Shown here in pieces: positions 1 to 7,544 of a stretch of DNA of 18,233 bases. Origin of the DNA: Bacillota bacterium (lineage in GTDB: Bacteria > Bacillota > DTU030); contig DUVO01000204.1 in the NCBI GenBank assembly GCA_012841005.1, positions 1-18,233 on the forward strand, in the 5' to 3' direction. The notes beneath the pieces were generated by a model that searched no databases, had not been told where the DNA came from, and saw nothing but the letters and a program-made list of their open reading frames with translations. The first letter of the stretch is position 1. Each line of letters opens with the position of its first letter. A program made the translations under genes and the position numbers.

Positions 1-441
1 GGCAATTAGCTCCCTTTGGCTTTCTTCCATCAAGGCCTGCACTTCCCCGCCTGTTATTGCGTTATAGACCCTGGTGCCGGCTCCAACCAGCTTGTCAAGG
101 TAATAATTGCCCTTGTTCTCAGCCACGCCCCGCAATACAAGGACCGCCTCCATACCCAGTTTTTTGGCTGCCGTCGCCGTTTGCAGGGCATGATTGGAGT
201 GGACGGCCCCGGCGGTAATAACAGTATCACAGTTTTTACTCCGGGCTTCGGCCATGATAAATTCCAGTTTTCTCGTCTTATTACCTCCCAGTGCCAGCCC
301 AGTTAAATCATCCCTCTTAATAAACAAATCTATTCCCAAATCTCTGCTGATATTGGCCGCGTATACGATGGGCGTCCTGCCCCACATCAGTTTTACCCGG
401 GGGTATTCCCGCAGCCGCTTTATTAATTTACTACTATCCAA
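1..441 (-). CDS. PLP-dependent D-cysteine desulfhydrase / ACC deaminase-like protein, N-terminal part
   Basis: This is the 5' part of a pyridoxal-phosphate enzyme; the gene runs off the left edge and 147 codons are visible. The start is a TTG, chosen because a GGAGG lies 9 bases upstream and no other start fits. Residues 52-60 read GGNKTRKLE, the PLP-lysine motif of the family, with Lys55 the likely Schiff-base lysine. Residues 78-89 (GAVHSNHALQTA) match the segment holding the catalytic serine (Ser82) and the substrate carboxylate contacts. Family members cleave D-cysteine to pyruvate, ammonia and sulfide, or open the ring of 1-aminocyclopropane-1-carboxylate. The visible half cannot separate these two activities. 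The gene diverges from the adenine methylase to its right. The fold assignment is firm and the substrate is open. Confidence 0.85.
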   Translation of the reverse strand, partial: MDSSKLIKRLREYPRVKLMWGRTPIVYAANISRDLGIDLFIKRDDLTGLALGGNKTRKLEFIMAEARSKNCDTVITAGAVHSNHALQTATAAKKLGMEAVLVLRGVAENKGNYYLDKLVGAGTRVYNAITGGEVQALMEESQRELIA

Positions 442-602
442 ATTTATCTACCTCCTTCTGCCATACCGATATACAATTCAGGGTACAGTTCTCTTTTCTA
501 GAGTGTGGCAAAACCTCCCCAGCTCTAAATCGCCCAAAAAAGGGTTTGGCCCGCCGGTAGCCAATTAAAATTAATGGGAATAAAAATCAGGAGTGACAGG
601 TA

Positions 603-1442
603 ATGACCAATAAATCCACCCCAACAAAAAATCGCGGGCAGAAGCCCAAACCCCCGGTAAAATGGGCGGGAGGCAAGATGCAGCTTTTAAAGCAGTTTGA
701 ACCCCTCTTTCCCCGGAAAGAATATAACCTTTACCTGGAACCCTTCGTGGGAGGCGGTGCAGTCTTTTTCCACCTGCTGCCCCCTGCTGCCATCCTCATT
801 GACAGCAATGCAGAACTTATCAACTTCTACCAGGTGGTGCGGGACAATCTGGACCAATTGTTGCAGGATCTGGAAAAACACAAAAACACGAAGGAATATT
901 ATTACTCGCTGCGGGCCCTCGACCCTGGGAATCTATCTCCCGTCCAACGGGCTTCCCGATTCCTTTACCTCAACAAAACGGCATATAACGGTCTCTGGCG
1001 GGTGAACAGCAAGGGGAAATTCAATGTGCCCTTCGGCAGATACAAGAATCCCCGGATTATTGATAAAGACAATCTCCAACTGGTGGCAGAGGCCCTCAAA
1101 GGAGTGGAGTTGCTCAGCGGCGATTTCAGCCGTGTTCTGGAATTGGCCCCGCCAGGGGCCTTTGTGTACCTCGACCCGCCCTATCATCCCCTGTCCGAGA
1201 CGGCCAACTTTACCAGTTATACCCCAGGGGCCTTTACCAGGGAAGACCAGATCCGGCTGCACAGGGTCTTTGCCGAGTTGGACCAGCGGGGCTGTATGGT
1301 AATGTTGAGCAATTCCGACACACCCTTTATCCGCACCCTCTATTCCCACTACGACATCCGGGTCGTCTCCGCCCGCAGGGCCATTAACTGCCGGCCCACT
1401 GGAAGGGGACCGGTGACGGAACTTGTTGTCCGCAATTACTAG
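603..1442 (+). CDS. dam: Orphan DNA adenine methyltransferase, Dam / D12 class
   Basis: A 279-residue N6-adenine methyltransferase that would transfer a methyl group from S-adenosylmethionine to adenine in DNA. Motif I for SAM binding is VKWAGGK at residues 19-25, followed by YLEPFVGGGAVFF at about 44-56. The catalytic DPPY is at 191-194, and the C-terminal RPTGRGPVTELVVRN is typical of the Dam family. Length fits the family (about 270-280). The ATG is preceded by AGGAG with a 9-base spacer. It is the only plus-strand gene here, divergent from the PLP enzyme and convergent with the SRAP gene. No restriction endonuclease or specificity gene lies beside it, so it looks like a solitary methylase. 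GATC is the likely target by family analogy, but the sequence does not prove it. Confidence 0.93.
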   Translation: MTNKSTPTKNRGQKPKPPVKWAGGKMQLLKQFEPLFPRKEYNLYLEPFVGGGAVFFHLLPPAAILIDSNAELINFYQVVRDNLDQLLQDLEKHKNTKEYYYSLRALDPGNLSPVQRASRFLYLNKTAYNGLWRVNSKGKFNVPFGRYKNPRIIDKDNLQLVAEALKGVELLSGDFSRVLELAPPGAFVYLDPPYHPLSETANFTSYTPGAFTREDQIRLHRVFAELDQRGCMVMLSNSDTPFIRTLYSHYDIRVVSARRAINCRPTGRGPVTELVVRNY

Positions 1443-1532
1443 TTGTAAGGGAAAACAACCTGCAGACAAAGATCCCTATAATCACAATTCTCCTGCAAAA
1501 CCCGGCAGCCGCAAAACCCTGTGCTCACCAAG

Positions 1533-2225
1533 TCATTGGTCATAGTTTGTGCGATCCAGCCGTGCAATACATTCCGGTGTGTCGACCCGGGGAGAGTTAA
1601 CTACCTTAGATACCCGGTATGCCTCCATTGGCCCCCCGTAAGGCTGCAGGAGCTTTCTTAATGTATCGGCTGCATCGGGCTGCTGGGGTTTCAACCAGAT
1701 TGCCTGCTCCTCTGCCTCAGCCAAAATAGCCGGCATCCTCTGGTGTATTCTTTGCATAAAGGCATTGGCCTCTGTTGTTATGATACAACATGAGGTAATG
1801 CTTTTTCCTTCCGGTGAACGCCACTGTTCCCAAACCCCCGCAAAGGCAAATACCGGTTTGTCCGGAAGGATGATGCGAAAGGGGTATTTTTCCCTGCCGG
1901 CCCTTTTCCATTCAAAAAAGCCGTCGGCCGGGATAAGACAACGACGTTCGAGAAAGGCCTTGCGAAAAGACGGTTTCTGATCAATGGTTTCTGCCCTGGC
2001 ATTGATCAATTTATAGCCAATCCTTTCCTCCCGGGCCCAGCCAGGTATCAGACCCCAGCGCATCGTGGCCACACGCCGTTGGCCGGTGCCTTCCGTCACA
2101 ACAAGAACCTTTTGCCCCGGGGCAATATTATATCTTCGGTTGTAGGTTAAATCAGCCTGTTGGGCAAAAAGGAAAATCCGGCGCAAGATTTCTAAATCGG
2201 CTGTCAGGGTGAAACGGCCACACAC
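1533..2225 (-). CDS. SRAP-domain abasic-site DNA-crosslinking protein (YedK/HMCES family)
   Basis: A 230-residue SOS-response-associated peptidase-like protein. Family members shield abasic sites in single-stranded DNA by forming a thiazolidine crosslink through Cys2 after the initiator Met is removed. The start is set at the GTG giving MCGRFTL. A GTG two codons upstream would bury the cysteine at position 4, and the SD GAGGTGA sits 7 bases from the chosen start but only 1 base from the other. With this start the other active-site residues fall at Asn75 (LINARAET), Glu105 (DGFFEWK) and His161 (IHQRMP), essentially the positions known for E. coli YedK. It is convergent with the adenine methylase and lies 29 bp downstream of the DUF362 gene on the same strand. 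No LexA box was identified. Confidence 0.93.
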   Translation of the reverse strand: MCGRFTLTADLEILRRIFLFAQQADLTYNRRYNIAPGQKVLVVTEGTGQRRVATMRWGLIPGWAREERIGYKLINARAETIDQKPSFRKAFLERRCLIPADGFFEWKRAGREKYPFRIILPDKPVFAFAGVWEQWRSPEGKSITSCCIITTEANAFMQRIHQRMPAILAEAEEQAIWLKPQQPDAADTLRKLLQPYGGPMEAYRVSKVVNSPRVDTPECIARLDRTNYDQ

Positions 2226-2254
2226 TGACACGTCACCTCATTTCCAGTATTATC

Positions 2255-3408
2255 TCAATGGACACGAAAGATACGGGCAAGGAGAGCCGCCAGGCGATTG
2301 TCCTTTCTCAATTCAACCGCCTTGTGTTGGCATAGTTCATGACAGCACATGCATTCTATACAGGTGTCATAATTGATCAGTTTTGTTTCTCGATCGATGG
2401 CCTGCACAGGACAACTCTCAACACACATGTTACAGCCCTTGCAATTCTTTTTGTTGATCCGGGGCCTGGTCTTGAAAAAAGCTATTACCTTTCTTAAAAG
2501 GGCAGCATTGGTCTGCACCACCCTTTTGTATCTTCGGGGCAGCTTAAATCCCGGATACCGGGGCGTTGTATTATAATCTCCAGCAATTTCAATTCTCTCC
2601 CATTCCGCCACCCCCAATTGCCTTTTCCGGGCGGTGGCCAGAATTGGTATGTCTTCCACCTCTAAACCCAGCATTGCCGCCGCCACCGTATCAAGGGCCA
2701 GGGGATCGGTGCTTATGAGAATTTTCTCTCCCCGGTATACCTCCCCGGCAGTCGGCCCTTCCCCCTGCATGGCAATGATCCCATCCATAATGTGAAGGCC
2801 CACCCGGGCGGCCTGGTGGATATCGCAAATGACCTCCCCCAGCTCATGCTGATTGGGAGCCAAGCGATGATATTCCGCTTTCTTTAATCCCGGTATGCAG
2901 CCAAAGAGGTTCTTCACGGCACCGGTAAATATCCCCGCCGAATGGGTTTTCTGCTTGGGTAAGTTGATAACAAAGTCGGCGGCAAACATTGGCTTCGCCA
3001 GGTACATTTTCTCAACACAGCCACTGGCGGGTTTGATTTCGACTACTCCTTCTTTATCAAAGTTCTTTATAATGGCCCCTTCCTCTTCTGCCACCCTTTC
3101 CAGCCCGGAAACACTGAAACTTTTGGTAGTGGGAGCAATCCCCCCTATGGCGCCGCCGGAGCTGTCCCCAATCCACACGTTGCATCCCAAGCCTTTGAGT
3201 ATTTGGATAAGGGCCCGCACAAACTCCGGGTGGTTATCGCAGCAGTTTCTGGGGCTTTCGGGCCGATCAGATTGACCTTGAGGAGCACCTTCATCCCAGC
3301 CGCAACAAACCTTCCCCAACCCCCTAAAAGTTCTACCCCAGCATTGATCTTGTTTTTAATATCGGGCAGATTGTATTCGACACAATCCATAATAATTACC
3401 TTGCTCAT
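2255..3408 (-). pseudogene. DUF362 protein with C-terminal 2x[4Fe-4S] ferredoxin domain, frameshifted
   Basis: The gene would encode about 384 residues but is split over two frames. The N-terminal frame starts at the ATG at 3408 (GGGGTG 6 bases upstream) and reads through KVLLKVNLIGPKAPETAAIT. The rest, from HPEFVRALIQILKGLG onward, is one frame to the right. In DUF362 proteins an 'A(A/T)THPEFVRA' stretch is continuous. One extra C near 3231 (ACC CAC instead of ACCAC) would restore it, and the total length of 1154 nt is one base short of a multiple of three. The DUF362 core carries GDSSGG and an NLPKQKTH segment. The C-terminus has two ferredoxin motifs (CKGCNMCVESCP, CIECMCCHELC). The family is an iron-sulfur protein of unclear function. 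This may be a real recent frameshift or a sequencing error, because nothing else in the frame is damaged. Confidence 0.85.
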
Positions 3409-3441
3409 CAATTACACCCCATTCTGCTTAATTTATACTAT

Positions 3442-3709
3442 TTAACCCCCCCGGATAATCCTGGGGTATTCTCCCTCGAGCTTATACTCAAATAACCGAC
3501 CGATGGAGCAGCAGATCCATCCCGCCCTGTAGAAAAGAGCCATATTCTTGTCGAAGACCTACTCTGCGGCGGTGGGGCAATCCGGGCATATGCAGGCGGT
3601 GGAAAGGCATCTGCCCGCACCAGCGTATTTAACAGTAGGGCACACTCCCTTTTTATCCACCAGAGAAACACTTTGACAATTACCGGTATTTTCCTGCTCA
3701 CAAGCTCAT
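3442..3709 (-). pseudogene. Remnant of a small Cys-rich protein with an in-frame stop
   Basis: One frame on the minus strand reads as coding for about 85 codons: ENTGNCQSVSLVDKKGVCPT, then KYAGAGRCLSTACICPDCPT, then after a TAG at 3559-3561, FDKNMALFYRAGWICCSIGR and a final stop at 3442. The CICPDCPT...C spacing recalls small metal-binding or DUF2769-like proteins, where an aromatic residue often follows; a Tyr codon mutated to TAG would explain the stop. An ATG at 3709 reaches this frame only if one base in the TT at about 3702-3703 is removed (MSCEQEN...). The gene therefore seems to be decayed by a frameshift near its start and a nonsense mutation. The family link is from memory and weak. 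The coding character is judged by eye. Confidence 0.4.
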
Positions 3710-3802
3710 TAACATACTACGCAAAAAATAACCTGCAGTATTATTGCATATCTAATATCTATGGACTTTCGACCATCGTATCAAAGTGACAGTACTAGCA
3801 GT

Positions 3803-3830
3803 GCAAGAAAAAGAGGGGGATATACCCCCC
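3803..3830 (-). terminator. Intrinsic terminator after the acetamidase gene
   Basis: On the minus strand GGGGG-TATAT-CCCCC forms a 5-bp G/C stem, followed by TCTTTTTCTT. It lies about 20 bp beyond the acetamidase stop codon. Confidence 0.7.
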
Positions 3831-3847
3831 CAACGGCTTTTTCATCT

Positions 3848-4819
3848 TTAATAGAGCCGGCTCAAATCTATCTTGGCCCTGACCGTCAACAGCGGGTCCA
3901 CCAACTGGGAAATCTCAACATCCACTATGGCCGACGCCAGAATATAAGCCTCTTCAAAGGAGAGATCCTTGACCTCCATCAGATACTCTACGGCATCTCT
4001 TAAGGCAATTTGAGCAGCCGTAAACAAATCTACATGGGAGCCTATAAACATGATCCGATTGTCCTTTTCCAATACCGGACGTTCCAAGCCGGTATTCTTC
4101 TTTACATCCACCCGGACAGTAACCACTGCCCGGCATTCCACCCCCGTACCGCACACTTCACCATCGGCTTGAATCGCATGGCAGTCACCCAGATGAAGCA
4201 TGGCACCTTGAACATTTACCGGCAGGTTCACCCTGCAGCCGGCTCCAATTTCTGCTGTATCCATATTGCCCCCATGGTCCCCCGGGGACCCGCAGGGTAT
4301 TGGATCTCCCTTTGGCGTCACACCAATTACGCCCACCATGGGCCTAATGGAAAAGGAGAAATTTTCGTCCCAAATAACTTTATTGTCCGCAATCGGCAGG
4401 ATTTTTGTCGTGGGTGTCTCCACTTCATCTGGCAGAACTCCCAAACCCGGTACAGCTACCATCACTCCCTGTTCAGCCACCTCAATGCTGAGGATGTCCA
4501 CCACCAGGGTATCCCCGGGCTCGGCTCCTTCGATATAGATGGGGCCGGTAGCCGGATTGACCCGGTTAAAATCGATGGATTCAATTACATCCTCTGGCGA
4601 ACGAATTTGATTGTCAAAACAATCCTCGGTCTCAATTACCAGGATGTCCCCGGGTCTGGCCCTAGCTATAGGCGTCTTCTCCTCACCGATGGCAAATACC
4701 TTATGCTCACGAGAAACATGGATTATATCACCCTTAGCTGCTGCCATCCCGGTTCCCACTCCCCCCAAAATTAGGACTATAACCGCCAACAACACAACAC
4801 CTTTAGCCCTGGCCTTCAA
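3848..4819 (-). CDS. Acetamidase/formamidase family protein with signal peptide
   Basis: A 323-residue protein of the FmdA_AmdA family, whose members hydrolyse short amides (formamide, acetamide) to ammonia and the acid. The family core is clear: GSPGDHGGNMD at about residues 177-187 and MLHLGDCHAIQADGE at about 207-221, followed by GTGVE, hold the metal and catalytic acids. Unlike the usual cytoplasmic enzymes, it begins with a basic stretch, a hydrophobic helix (residues about 7-21) and GMAAAKG, a good Sec signal peptide with cleavage near residue 28. It should act outside the membrane. The start is TTG, with a very strong GGAGGGGGAG 5 bases upstream. It stands alone with its own terminator. 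The substrate is not certain, since many family members are uncharacterised. Confidence 0.9.
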   Translation of the reverse strand: MKARAKGVVLLAVIVLILGGVGTGMAAAKGDIIHVSREHKVFAIGEEKTPIARARPGDILVIETEDCFDNQIRSPEDVIESIDFNRVNPATGPIYIEGAEPGDTLVVDILSIEVAEQGVMVAVPGLGVLPDEVETPTTKILPIADNKVIWDENFSFSIRPMVGVIGVTPKGDPIPCGSPGDHGGNMDTAEIGAGCRVNLPVNVQGAMLHLGDCHAIQADGEVCGTGVECRAVVTVRVDVKKNTGLERPVLEKDNRIMFIGSHVDLFTAAQIALRDAVEYLMEVKDLSFEEAYILASAIVDVEISQLVDPLLTVRAKIDLSRLY

Positions 4820-5116
4820 TTTCGCTCCCCCTCCTCAGTTGATATTTATAATAGTCTACAATAAAAGGGTAAGCTTGTCTACACTATTTTCCATATTTTC
4901 TGTTTTATGGTATTACAATACCTTGCCAGTGAATAGATAATATATTCCACTAACTTGACTCTCCCCTTATACAATGCGGTATGGGGTCTTTGGCACTCAG
5001 CAATTGTGACCGAATATAATTCAGCAATACCCGGGGGATATTGGACTCCCAGGAGGACAGGGTTGCAGGTCATTTCCCAGCTTGTTTGGCTTACCCAATA
5101 AATGCTCAACAGAAAA
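4820..5116. other. Upstream region of the acetamidase gene, no gene seen
   Basis: No reading frame here looks like a recognisable protein. The part next to the acetamidase gene is AT-rich and probably holds its promoter. The heptamer TGTAGAC occurs twice on the minus strand, 23 bp apart (about 4851-4881), with TATTAT/TATAAA-like sequences just after the second copy. This could be an operator or promoter, but neither a clear -35/-10 pair nor a known binding site is visible. Confidence 0.3.
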
Positions 5117-5254
5117 TCACCCCAAGGTATTCCCACCATCTACGTTTACCGCCTGGCCGGTGACATTATCATTGGTGGCAAAATAAAGTGCCAGAGCGCC
5201 CATATCGGCAACAGTTTGGTCCCTGCCCTGGGGTATATATTTCCCCCTTTCTAA
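5117..5254 (-). pseudogene. C-terminal fragment of a short-chain dehydrogenase (SDR)
   Basis: Forty-five codons ending in TGA at 5117 read ...IPQGRDQTVADMGALALYFA, then TNDNVTGQAVNVDGGNTLG. This is the classic end of an NAD(P)-dependent SDR: 'IP.GR', a helix, then 'A.ND.VTGQ..NVDGG'. The frame is closed by TAG directly upstream and lacks the nucleotide-binding and catalytic YxxxK parts, so about 200 residues are missing. About 30 bp further upstream a GAGGAGG followed by TTG (about 5276-5293) might be the old start region joined to the tail by an internal deletion, but this is inference. The fragment lies downstream of an alcohol dehydrogenase remnant on the same strand, so both could come from one lost catabolic cluster. 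Confidence 0.75.
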
Positions 5255-5399
5255 TTCTACCTAATTAAACAAAGCAGGATTATCAAACCTCCTCTATAAC
5301 AATATTCAATGACAGTCCTCTATGTAATTAACATGCAGCAATTCCAATTTAATTTATAGACTATACCTTCAATGTCTGTTCAGAATTATTGGGCTAATA

Positions 5400-5436
5400 C
5401 TACAAAACCCCGACCGGCATAAAAACCAGCGGGGTA
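5400..5436 (-). terminator. Intrinsic terminator after the dehydrogenase remnant / comM
   Basis: On the minus strand ACCCCG-CTGG pairs with CCGG-T-CGGGGT (one bulged T, loop about 8 nt) and TTTTG follows. It lies about 50 bp beyond the alcohol dehydrogenase remnant's stop. It probably served that gene and may now end the comM transcript. Confidence 0.6.
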
Positions 5437-5488
5437 CTCAGGGCTGTATTCATCCAGGAGCAATAGAACAAAGCTTCGTCCACTGCAA

Positions 5489-5772
5489 TTATTCACTGCA
5501 TATTGCTACCCGGATGCAGTCTTTTTCTCCCTTCATAAAGAAACGAATTGCCTCATCAGCCCGGCTCAGGGGAAAGCGGTGGGTAACCATCTTGTGGATC
5601 GGGTATTTCCCCTTGTTTATGGTCTTCACGGCCGTGTAAATGTCCAGGGACTGCCCTTGATTTGCAACTCACAATTAATCACCCGGTTGGTATCGATGGA
5701 AACACCAGGTTTATTGGTGTAGCCAACACAAACCAGGGTCCCATTGTCCCTCAGAGCATCTAATTTCCCTTT
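5489..5772 (-). pseudogene. C-terminal fragment of a zinc-type (MDR) alcohol dehydrogenase, frameshifted
   Basis: Directly after the comM stop codon the DNA encodes the tail of a medium-chain dehydrogenase. The first part reads ALRDNGTLVCVGYTNKPGVS, then IDTNRVINCELQIKGS. After a frame change near 5650-5655 it continues as SLDIYTAVKTINKGKYPIHK, then MVTHRFPLSRADEAIRFFMK and a stop at 5489. The phrase 'K.VTHRFPL..ADEA..F' is typical of the C-terminus of sorbitol/threonine/alcohol dehydrogenases. The N-terminal zinc-binding half and most of the Rossmann fold are absent, and one or more residues are missing at the frame change. This is a truncated, non-functional remnant whose left breakpoint coincides with the end of comM. 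Confidence 0.75.
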
Positions 5773-7308
5773 CTACCCCCACAAACTCTGATCTAACTGG
5801 CGATACTGCAGGGCTTCTGCAACATGCTCCACTTTGATTTCCCTTTCCTGGGCCAGGTCGGCAATAGTACGGGCCAATTTTAAAATCCGGTCGTGGGCCC
5901 GGGCACTTAATCCCAGTTTCTGGAAGGCTTGCCTCATAAGGGCTTTAGCCTCCCTGCCCAGGGAACAGTGTTTGCGCACCTGGGCTGCAGTCATTGCGGC
6001 GTTGTAGCGGAATTTTTCCTGGGAAGCAAAACGTTCCTCCTGAATCTGCCGGGCGAGCTTCACCCGCCTCGCAATTTCCCGGGATGTTTCCGCCGGGATT
6101 CCCCCGGCAATATCGTTATACTCCAGGCGGGGAACCTCCAGGTGAAGGTCGATCCTGTCCAGCAGAGGGCCTGAGACCTTGTTCCGGTATTTCTGCACCT
6201 GGTAAGGGGTACAGCTGCATTCCCGTACAGGATCGCCAAAAAAGCCACAAGGGCACGGATTCATACTTGCCACCAGCATAAAGCGGGCGGGGTAGGTAAG
6301 GGTAGCATTTACCCGGGCGACGGTTACCCTACCCTCTTCTAGAGGCTGCCGCAGTACTTCCAGAACATCCCGGTGAAACTCGGGAAACTCATCTAAAAAG
6401 AGGACCCCCGTGTGGGCAAGGCTGATTTCCCCCGGCCGGGGGATACGGCCACCCCCGACCATACCGGCGGTGGAAATGGTGTGGTGGGGAGCGCGAAAGG
6501 GACGGGTCCGGATTAGGGGTTGCTCCGGGGGCAAAAGGCCGGCAATGCTGTATATGCGAGTCACTTCCAGGGCTTCGACAAAGGAGAGCTCCGGCAGGAT
6601 GGTGGGCAAGCGCCGGGCCAGCATGGTTTTCCCGGAACCGGGCGGGCCAATCATCAGGACATTGTGGCCCCCCGCAGCGGCAATCTCCAGGGCCCGTTTT
6701 GCATTCTCCTGCCCCTTAACATCGGCATAATCGAGGGCTAAGTTGAGTGAGGGAATGGGTAAGGGTGAATTCCTGGTGTAGGGGTCAATCTTCCCTTCTC
6801 CTTGTAAAAAGTCAATTACTTCCCCCAGGGTATGAAAAGGGTAAATCTCCAACCCATTAACCAGGGCGGCTTCTTCGGCATTTTCCGCCGGGAGAAAGAC
6901 CCGTCTCCCTCCCTGCTTTTCCCAATCCATAACCATGGGCAGGACACCGGCAATGGGCCGCAGGGAGCCATCAAGGGACAGCTCTCCCAGAAAAAGAATA
7001 TCGGCAAGATCCTGAGACCCGATTTGTTCCGAAGCGATAAGAATGCCCACAGCGATGGGCAGGTCAAAGGCGGAACCCTCCTTTTTCCGGTCCGCCGGGG
7101 CCAGATTTACAGTAATACGGCGGGTGGGAACCTGGCACCCTGAATTTTTCAAGGCCGCCTTCACCCGCTCCTTAGCTTCCCGCAGGGCGGAGTCGGGAAG
7201 GCCAATAAGATCGAAGGAAGGAAGACCCCGGGCAGTGTCAACTTCCACCTCAACTTTATAACCGTCCATACCCATAACTGCTGCACTATATACCTTGGCA
7301 AAGGACAA
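5773..7308 (-). CDS. comM: YifB/ComM family Mg-chelatase-like AAA+ ATPase
   Basis: A 511-residue AAA+ protein of the ComM/YifB family. Studied members are hexameric helicases that drive branch migration when incoming single-stranded DNA is integrated during natural transformation. An N-terminal Lon-protease-like domain (residues about 1-170) is followed by the AAA+ core: Walker A GPPGSGKT at 221-228, Walker B VLFLDEF at 302-308, and a zinc motif CPCGFFGDPVRECSC at 352-366. The C-terminal MgChlI-type lid includes LSARAHDRILKLARTIADL. The TTG start giving MSFAKVYSAAVMG is preferred over an upstream TTG at 7344. It has AAAGGAG 9 bases upstream and matches the usual N-terminus, while the longer version has no SD. 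In related Firmicutes this gene usually lies near rnhB/yraN; here about 4 kb of other genes separates them. Confidence 0.95.
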   Translation of the reverse strand: MSFAKVYSAAVMGMDGYKVEVEVDTARGLPSFDLIGLPDSALREAKERVKAALKNSGCQVPTRRITVNLAPADRKKEGSAFDLPIAVGILIASEQIGSQDLADILFLGELSLDGSLRPIAGVLPMVMDWEKQGGRRVFLPAENAEEAALVNGLEIYPFHTLGEVIDFLQGEGKIDPYTRNSPLPIPSLNLALDYADVKGQENAKRALEIAAAGGHNVLMIGPPGSGKTMLARRLPTILPELSFVEALEVTRIYSIAGLLPPEQPLIRTRPFRAPHHTISTAGMVGGGRIPRPGEISLAHTGVLFLDEFPEFHRDVLEVLRQPLEEGRVTVARVNATLTYPARFMLVASMNPCPCGFFGDPVRECSCTPYQVQKYRNKVSGPLLDRIDLHLEVPRLEYNDIAGGIPAETSREIARRVKLARQIQEERFASQEKFRYNAAMTAAQVRKHCSLGREAKALMRQAFQKLGLSARAHDRILKLARTIADLAQEREIKVEHVAEALQYRQLDQSLWG

Positions 7309-7460
7309 TTTCGCCAGCTCCTTTGTGAAGGTGATCAAAGTCAATTATTCGTCCACTGTCGGGGCAAATCCTGCCATATTTCGCCATTATTAGTACAGTA
7401 AGCTAGATGTCTGCCTCCCATGGGAGCAATGAAATAAGGAGTTGTTCGGGATATCCCCCT

Positions 7461-7492
7461 AAAATAAAAACCTCCCGCCGATTAGGGAGGAT
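7461..7492 (-). terminator. Intrinsic terminator after the Nim-type gene
   Basis: On the minus strand CCTCCC-TAATCGGC-GGGAGG is followed by TTTTTATTTT, a textbook rho-independent terminator. It separates the Nim-type gene from comM. Confidence 0.85.
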
Positions 7493-7544
7493 TAACTTCT
7501 TGCTTAGGAGTAGTTTACTCTATGCCTCCACCCAAGAAATTTAT

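Noticed and set aside
1443-1532. Possible bidirectional terminator between the convergent methylase and SRAP genes
   Set aside because: I could not find a stable G/C hairpin followed by a T-run on either strand.
4010-4774. 254-codon plus-strand frame inside the acetamidase gene
   Set aside because: It lies wholly antisense to a gene with clear family motifs and has no SD.
4879-5139. 86-codon minus-strand frame overlapping the SDR remnant
   Set aside because: Its first part reads the SDR DNA in a wrong frame and the rest is not protein-like; the SDR frame explains the overlap better.
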